Shown piece by piece: positions 61,199-64,000 of a stretch of DNA of 64,000 nt (positions are counted from its first letter, which is position 1; each line of letters begins with the position of its first letter). The notes beneath the pieces are model-generated. The model had not been told where the DNA came from. It was given only the letters and a program-made list of their open reading frames with translations, and did no database searches. The position numbers and the translations under genes were made by a program. Source of the stretch: Burkholderia ubonensis subsp. mesacidophila (GTDB taxonomy: Bacteria > Pseudomonadota > Gammaproteobacteria > Burkholderiales > Burkholderiaceae); the NCBI RefSeq assembly GCF_002097715.1, contig NZ_CP020739.1, forward strand, positions 310,001 through 374,000, read 5' to 3'.

Positions 61199-62038
61199 TC
61201 AGTGCGACATCAGGACCGGCAGCGTCATCGACTTCAGCACGGTGCGCGTCACGCCGCCCATCAGCAGCTCGCGCCAGCGCGAATGGCCGTAAGCGCCCAT
61301 CACGAGCAGATCGGTGCCGGTCTCGTACGCGCGCGACAGCAGCATGTCGCCGATCGACGCGCCGGCGCCGCACTCGATGTCGAGCACGTTGACGTCCGAT
61401 GCGTGCCGCGCGAGCATCAGCGCCGCATCCGCGCCCGGGATGCGCACGCCGGCGTCCGCGTGATTGCCGTTGCCGACGGTGATGACCGTCGTGCGCTTCG
61501 CCCGCTCGATGAAGGGCATTGCGTCGTGGGCGGCGCGCACGGCCTCGCGGCTGCCGTCCCACGCGACGAGCACGCGCTCGCCGAGCGTCGGATACTCGCC
61601 CGCATACGGGACGAACAGCACCGGCCTGCCGGCCGACAGCACGAGGTTCTCCTGGAACTGGTCGTCGATGTAGGTATCGGGATCGTCCGGATCGCCCTGG
61701 CCGACGATCACGAGGTCCGCATGGCGCGCCTGGCGCGGCACGACGAAGTTGGCGCGCGCCTCCGCGCCGATCCAGTTGCCGGACACCTTGGCCCGTGCCG
61801 TTTCCGCGTGAAACAGCCGCTCGAGCGCGGCATGGCATTGATTGCGCCGTTCGTCGCGCTCGCGGAAATAGTTGGCGGAACCGGCCATCACGTAGAACGA
61901 CGTCAGTTCCGGCGTATAGACTGAAAACAGGCCGGTCAGATGCGCGTCGAAACGCCGCGCGAGCCGCAACGCGAACTCGAGGCGCGAATGCGCGCGCCGG
62001 CTCGCGTCGAGATGCACGACGATGCTCTTGTAGCCCAT
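61199..62038 (-). CDS. Universal stress protein, tandem domain 2
   Basis: This 279-residue protein has two UspA halves (MGYKSIVVHLDASRRAHSRL and a C-terminal GAYGHSRWRELLMGG ending LPVLMSH) and is paralogous to the protein at 59649. It is transcribed alone, divergent from phaB; two FNR-like boxes lie in the divergent gap. Confidence 0.93.
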   Translation of the reverse strand: MGYKSIVVHLDASRRAHSRLEFALRLARRFDAHLTGLFSVYTPELTSFYVMAGSANYFRERDERRNQCHAALERLFHAETARAKVSGNWIGAEARANFVVPRQARHADLVIVGQGDPDDPDTYIDDQFQENLVLSAGRPVLFVPYAGEYPTLGERVLVAWDGSREAVRAAHDAMPFIERAKRTTVITVGNGNHADAGVRIPGADAALMLARHASDVNVLDIECGAGASIGDMLLSRAYETGTDLLVMGAYGHSRWRELLMGGVTRTVLKSMTLPVLMSH

Positions 62039-62105
62039 TGCGGTCGCTCCATCGACGGTGGATCCGTCAGTGCAATCCAGTCTACGAAGCAGCGTGCCGG
62101 TGCGC

Positions 62106-62119
62106 TTGACTCAGATCAA
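62106..62119 (-). promoter_or_regulatory. FNR/ANR-like box 4
   Basis: TTGACTCAGATCAA has one mismatch to the FNR consensus. Its centre lies about 74 bases before the stress-protein start at 62038. Confidence 0.6.
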
Positions 62120-62188
62120 CGGCGCCCGTGCGGCATCGACGCACAGTGGCGGGGCCGCCGCGCCGGGCGCCGGCCGGCGGCATGGAAC

Positions 62189-62202
62189 CTGATCCCGATC
62201 AA
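62189..62202 (+). promoter_or_regulatory. FNR/ANR-like box 5
   Basis: CTGATCCCGATCAA has one mismatch to the FNR consensus. Its centre lies about 103 bases before the phaB start at 62299. Confidence 0.6.
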
Positions 62203-62298
62203 CGGACCGGACCGAAACGGGGACGATGATGAACGATGTCAGCGTCACACCGCTCGATGGCTGCTGCGCGGACGGTGACGCGCCACTGGAGCGTGTCC

Positions 62299-63045
62299 AT
62301 GCGAAATGAGCGTGTCGCATTCGTTACCGGCGGAATGGGCGGCCTCGGCGCCGCGATCAGCCGCCGCCTGCATGCCGCCGGAATGACGGTGGCGGTGTCT
62401 CACTCCGAACAGAACGATCACGTCGCGACCTGGCTCACGCACGAGCGCGCCGCCGGCCGCATCTTTTACGCGTTCGAGGTCGACGTCGCCGATTTCGACT
62501 CGTGCCGGCAGTGCGGAAAGCGCGTGATCGACCAGCTCGGGCGCGTCGACGTGCTGGTCAACAACGCGGGCATCACCCGCGACGCCACGTTCGCGAAAAT
62601 GACGAAGTCGCAGTGGGACGCAGTGTTGCGCACCGACCTCGACGGCCTGTTCAATATGACGAAACCGTTCGTCGGCGGGATGATCGAGCGCGGTTTCGGC
62701 CGCATCGTCAACGTCGGCTCGGTGAACGGCTCGCGGGGCGCATACGGACAGACCAACTACGCGGCCGCGAAAGCCGGCGTGCACGGCTTCACGAAAGCGC
62801 TGGCGCTCGAACTCGCGAAACATGGCGTGACCGTCAATACCGTGTCGCCGGGCTATCTGGCGACGCCGATGGTCGAGTCCGTGCCGAAGGACGTGCTCGA
62901 CGCGAAGATCCTGCCGCAGATTCCGGTCGGCCGCCTCGGGGCGCCCGACGAGATCGCGGCGCTCGTCGCGTTCCTGTGCTCGGACGAAGGCGCGTTCGCG
63001 ACCGGTGCCGATTTTGCCGTCAACGGCGGGATGCATATGAGGTGA
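62299..63045 (+). CDS. phaB: Acetoacetyl-CoA reductase (PhaB/PhbB)
   Basis: This 248-residue SDR has TGGMGGLG, NNAGITRD, the catalytic Ser in VGSVNG, Tyr/Lys in NYAAAKAG and SPGYLATPMVE. This pattern is characteristic of NADPH-dependent acetoacetyl-CoA reductases that make 3-hydroxybutyryl-CoA. ATG 62299 begins the family similarity; an in-frame ATG lies at 62236. The PHA synthase gene follows 11 bases later. Under low oxygen PHB synthesis is a sink for reducing power, matching its place among hypoxia-type genes. Confidence 0.92.
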   Translation: MRNERVAFVTGGMGGLGAAISRRLHAAGMTVAVSHSEQNDHVATWLTHERAAGRIFYAFEVDVADFDSCRQCGKRVIDQLGRVDVLVNNAGITRDATFAKMTKSQWDAVLRTDLDGLFNMTKPFVGGMIERGFGRIVNVGSVNGSRGAYGQTNYAAAKAGVHGFTKALALELAKHGVTVNTVSPGYLATPMVESVPKDVLDAKILPQIPVGRLGAPDEIAALVAFLCSDEGAFATGADFAVNGGMHMR

Positions 63046-63056
63046 AAGTCATCGCC

Positions 63057-64000
63057 ATGCACGATTCTGCCGCACCCCATCCCGCGGCCCGCGACGCGGC
63101 CTCTACTGCCGACGCGCGCCGCCAGCCGCGCGCGGACGCAGGCAAGCGCCCCGATGCGACGCCCGCCGAGCAATGGAGCCGCGCGGTGCACGGGAGCCTC
63201 GCCGCGATGACGTTCGGCCTGTCGCCGGTATCGCTGGCGCTCGCCGTGGTCGACTGGGGCGCGCATCTCGCGGTGTCGCCGGGCAAGTGCTTCGAGCTGG
63301 CGACGCAGGCGTCGCTCGCGGCCGCGTCGTGGCCGGCCGGCGCGTTCGCCGCTCGCGACGACAGCGACGACAGCGATCTCGCGGTGCATGCGGGGGAAGC
63401 CGATCCCCGTTTCGCCGCGCCCGCGTGGTCGAACTGGCCGTTCCGGCTCTATCGCGACGGCTTTCTCGCGACCCAGCGCTGGTGGCAGGAGGCGACGCGG
63501 GGCGTGCCGGGCGTCGAGCGGCATCACGAGGAGCTGGTCGGATTCGCGGCGCGGCAGTGGCTCGACGCCTGTTCGCCCGGCAATTTCGTCGCGACCAATC
63601 CGGTCGTGCTCGAAGCGACGGCCCGCACGGGCGGCGCGAACCTCGCGGCAGGCATCCGGCACTGGCTCGAGGACGCGCATGCGACGGCCGAGCGCATGCG
63701 CGGCTTGCATGCGCGCAACGCGCCTGCGTACCTGCCGGGGCGCGACGTGGCGATCACGCCGGGCCGGGTCGTATGGCGCAATGAACTGTGCGAACTGCTG
63801 CAGTACGAACCGATGACGCCGGCCGTCGCGCGCGAGCCGATCCTGATCGTGCCGTCGTGGATCATGAAGTACTACATCCTCGACCTGCAGCCGCACAATT
63901 CGCTGATCCGCTTCCTGGTGCAGTCGGGCCACACCGTGTTCGCGATCTCGTGGCGCAACCCGGGCGCGGAAGCGCGCGACCTCGGCCTCGACGACTACGT
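63057..64000 (+). CDS. phaC: Class I PHA/PHB synthase, 5' part
   Basis: The gene runs off the right edge; 314 complete codons are visible from ATG 63057. About 45 polar, probably disordered residues precede the PHA synthase N-terminal region (PAWSNWPFRLYRDGFLATQR, PGNFVATNPVVLEAT, NELCELLQYEP, ILIVPSWIMKYYILDLQPHN). The synthase polymerises 3-hydroxybutyryl-CoA onto storage granules. The catalytic cysteine lies beyond the window. It follows phaB in the same operon. Confidence 0.93.
   Translation, partial: MHDSAAPHPAARDAASTADARRQPRADAGKRPDATPAEQWSRAVHGSLAAMTFGLSPVSLALAVVDWGAHLAVSPGKCFELATQASLAAASWPAGAFAARDDSDDSDLAVHAGEADPRFAAPAWSNWPFRLYRDGFLATQRWWQEATRGVPGVERHHEELVGFAARQWLDACSPGNFVATNPVVLEATARTGGANLAAGIRHWLEDAHATAERMRGLHARNAPAYLPGRDVAITPGRVVWRNELCELLQYEPMTPAVAREPILIVPSWIMKYYILDLQPHNSLIRFLVQSGHTVFAISWRNPGAEARDLGLDDY

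Overview
The window is high-GC DNA with dense, long genes and the content typical of Burkholderia, most likely a secondary replicon of the B. cepacia complex. The evidence for this is the codon usage, an RND pump with its own two-component system, large GGDEF/EAL proteins, and a right end that resembles the low-oxygen-activated (lxa) type of locus described in B. cenocepacia. The assignment is inference from gene content; no rRNA, tRNA, phage, IS element or CRISPR array was seen.

Layout. 1-7.2 kb: a LysR regulator, a four-CBS/PAS/GGDEF/EAL c-di-GMP protein, a glutathione peroxidase, a secreted PHB-depolymerase-like hydrolase and a small secreted unknown. 7.8-15.6 kb: a response regulator/histidine kinase pair divergent from an RND tripartite efflux operon (adaptor, pump, outer-membrane factor). 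15.9-44.8 kb: a 29-kb all-plus-strand cluster that looks like a catabolic pathway for an amine-containing hydrophobic compound. It has two Tat-exported flavin amine dehydrogenases, each followed by a membrane-anchored diheme cytochrome c. It also has a seven-helix membrane protein, two TetR regulators, a phytanoyl-CoA-dioxygenase-like protein, a RidA protein, an envelope module (DUF1329, DUF1302, MMPL/RND, YCF48-like), a saccharopine-dehydrogenase-like protein, an acyl-CoA ligase, an SCP-x-type thiolase and a DAO-family oxidoreductase. Two acyl-CoA dehydrogenases, ETF, a LvaA/ACAD11-type kinase and two SDRs complete it. 45.0-47.7 kb: a small barrel protein, a LysR regulator and an orphan branched-chain-amino-acid-type binding protein. 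48.0-55.5 kb: a periplasmic binding protein, a TorS-like hybrid kinase and a REC-PAS-GGDEF-EAL-REC protein, probably one ligand-to-c-di-GMP phosphorelay. 55.5-64 kb: a hypoxia-type island with four universal stress proteins, small unknowns, a zinc alcohol dehydrogenase, an FNR/ANR regulator with all four cluster cysteines, PhaB and the start of PhaC.

The main observation is a cassette made of a short terminator hairpin followed by a conserved promoter/operator-like element. It occurs four times, at 15.67, 19.52, 30.10 and 36.52 kb, each time at the head of one operon of the 29-kb cluster. The four copies fall into two subtypes (1 and 4; 2 and 3), and the cluster encodes exactly two TetR repressors. 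This ties the four operons into one regulon and defines the pathway boundaries better than homology does. A second regulatory layer is visible in the right-hand island: five FNR-like boxes, and a different 37-bp motif in two gaps that lack a clear FNR box.
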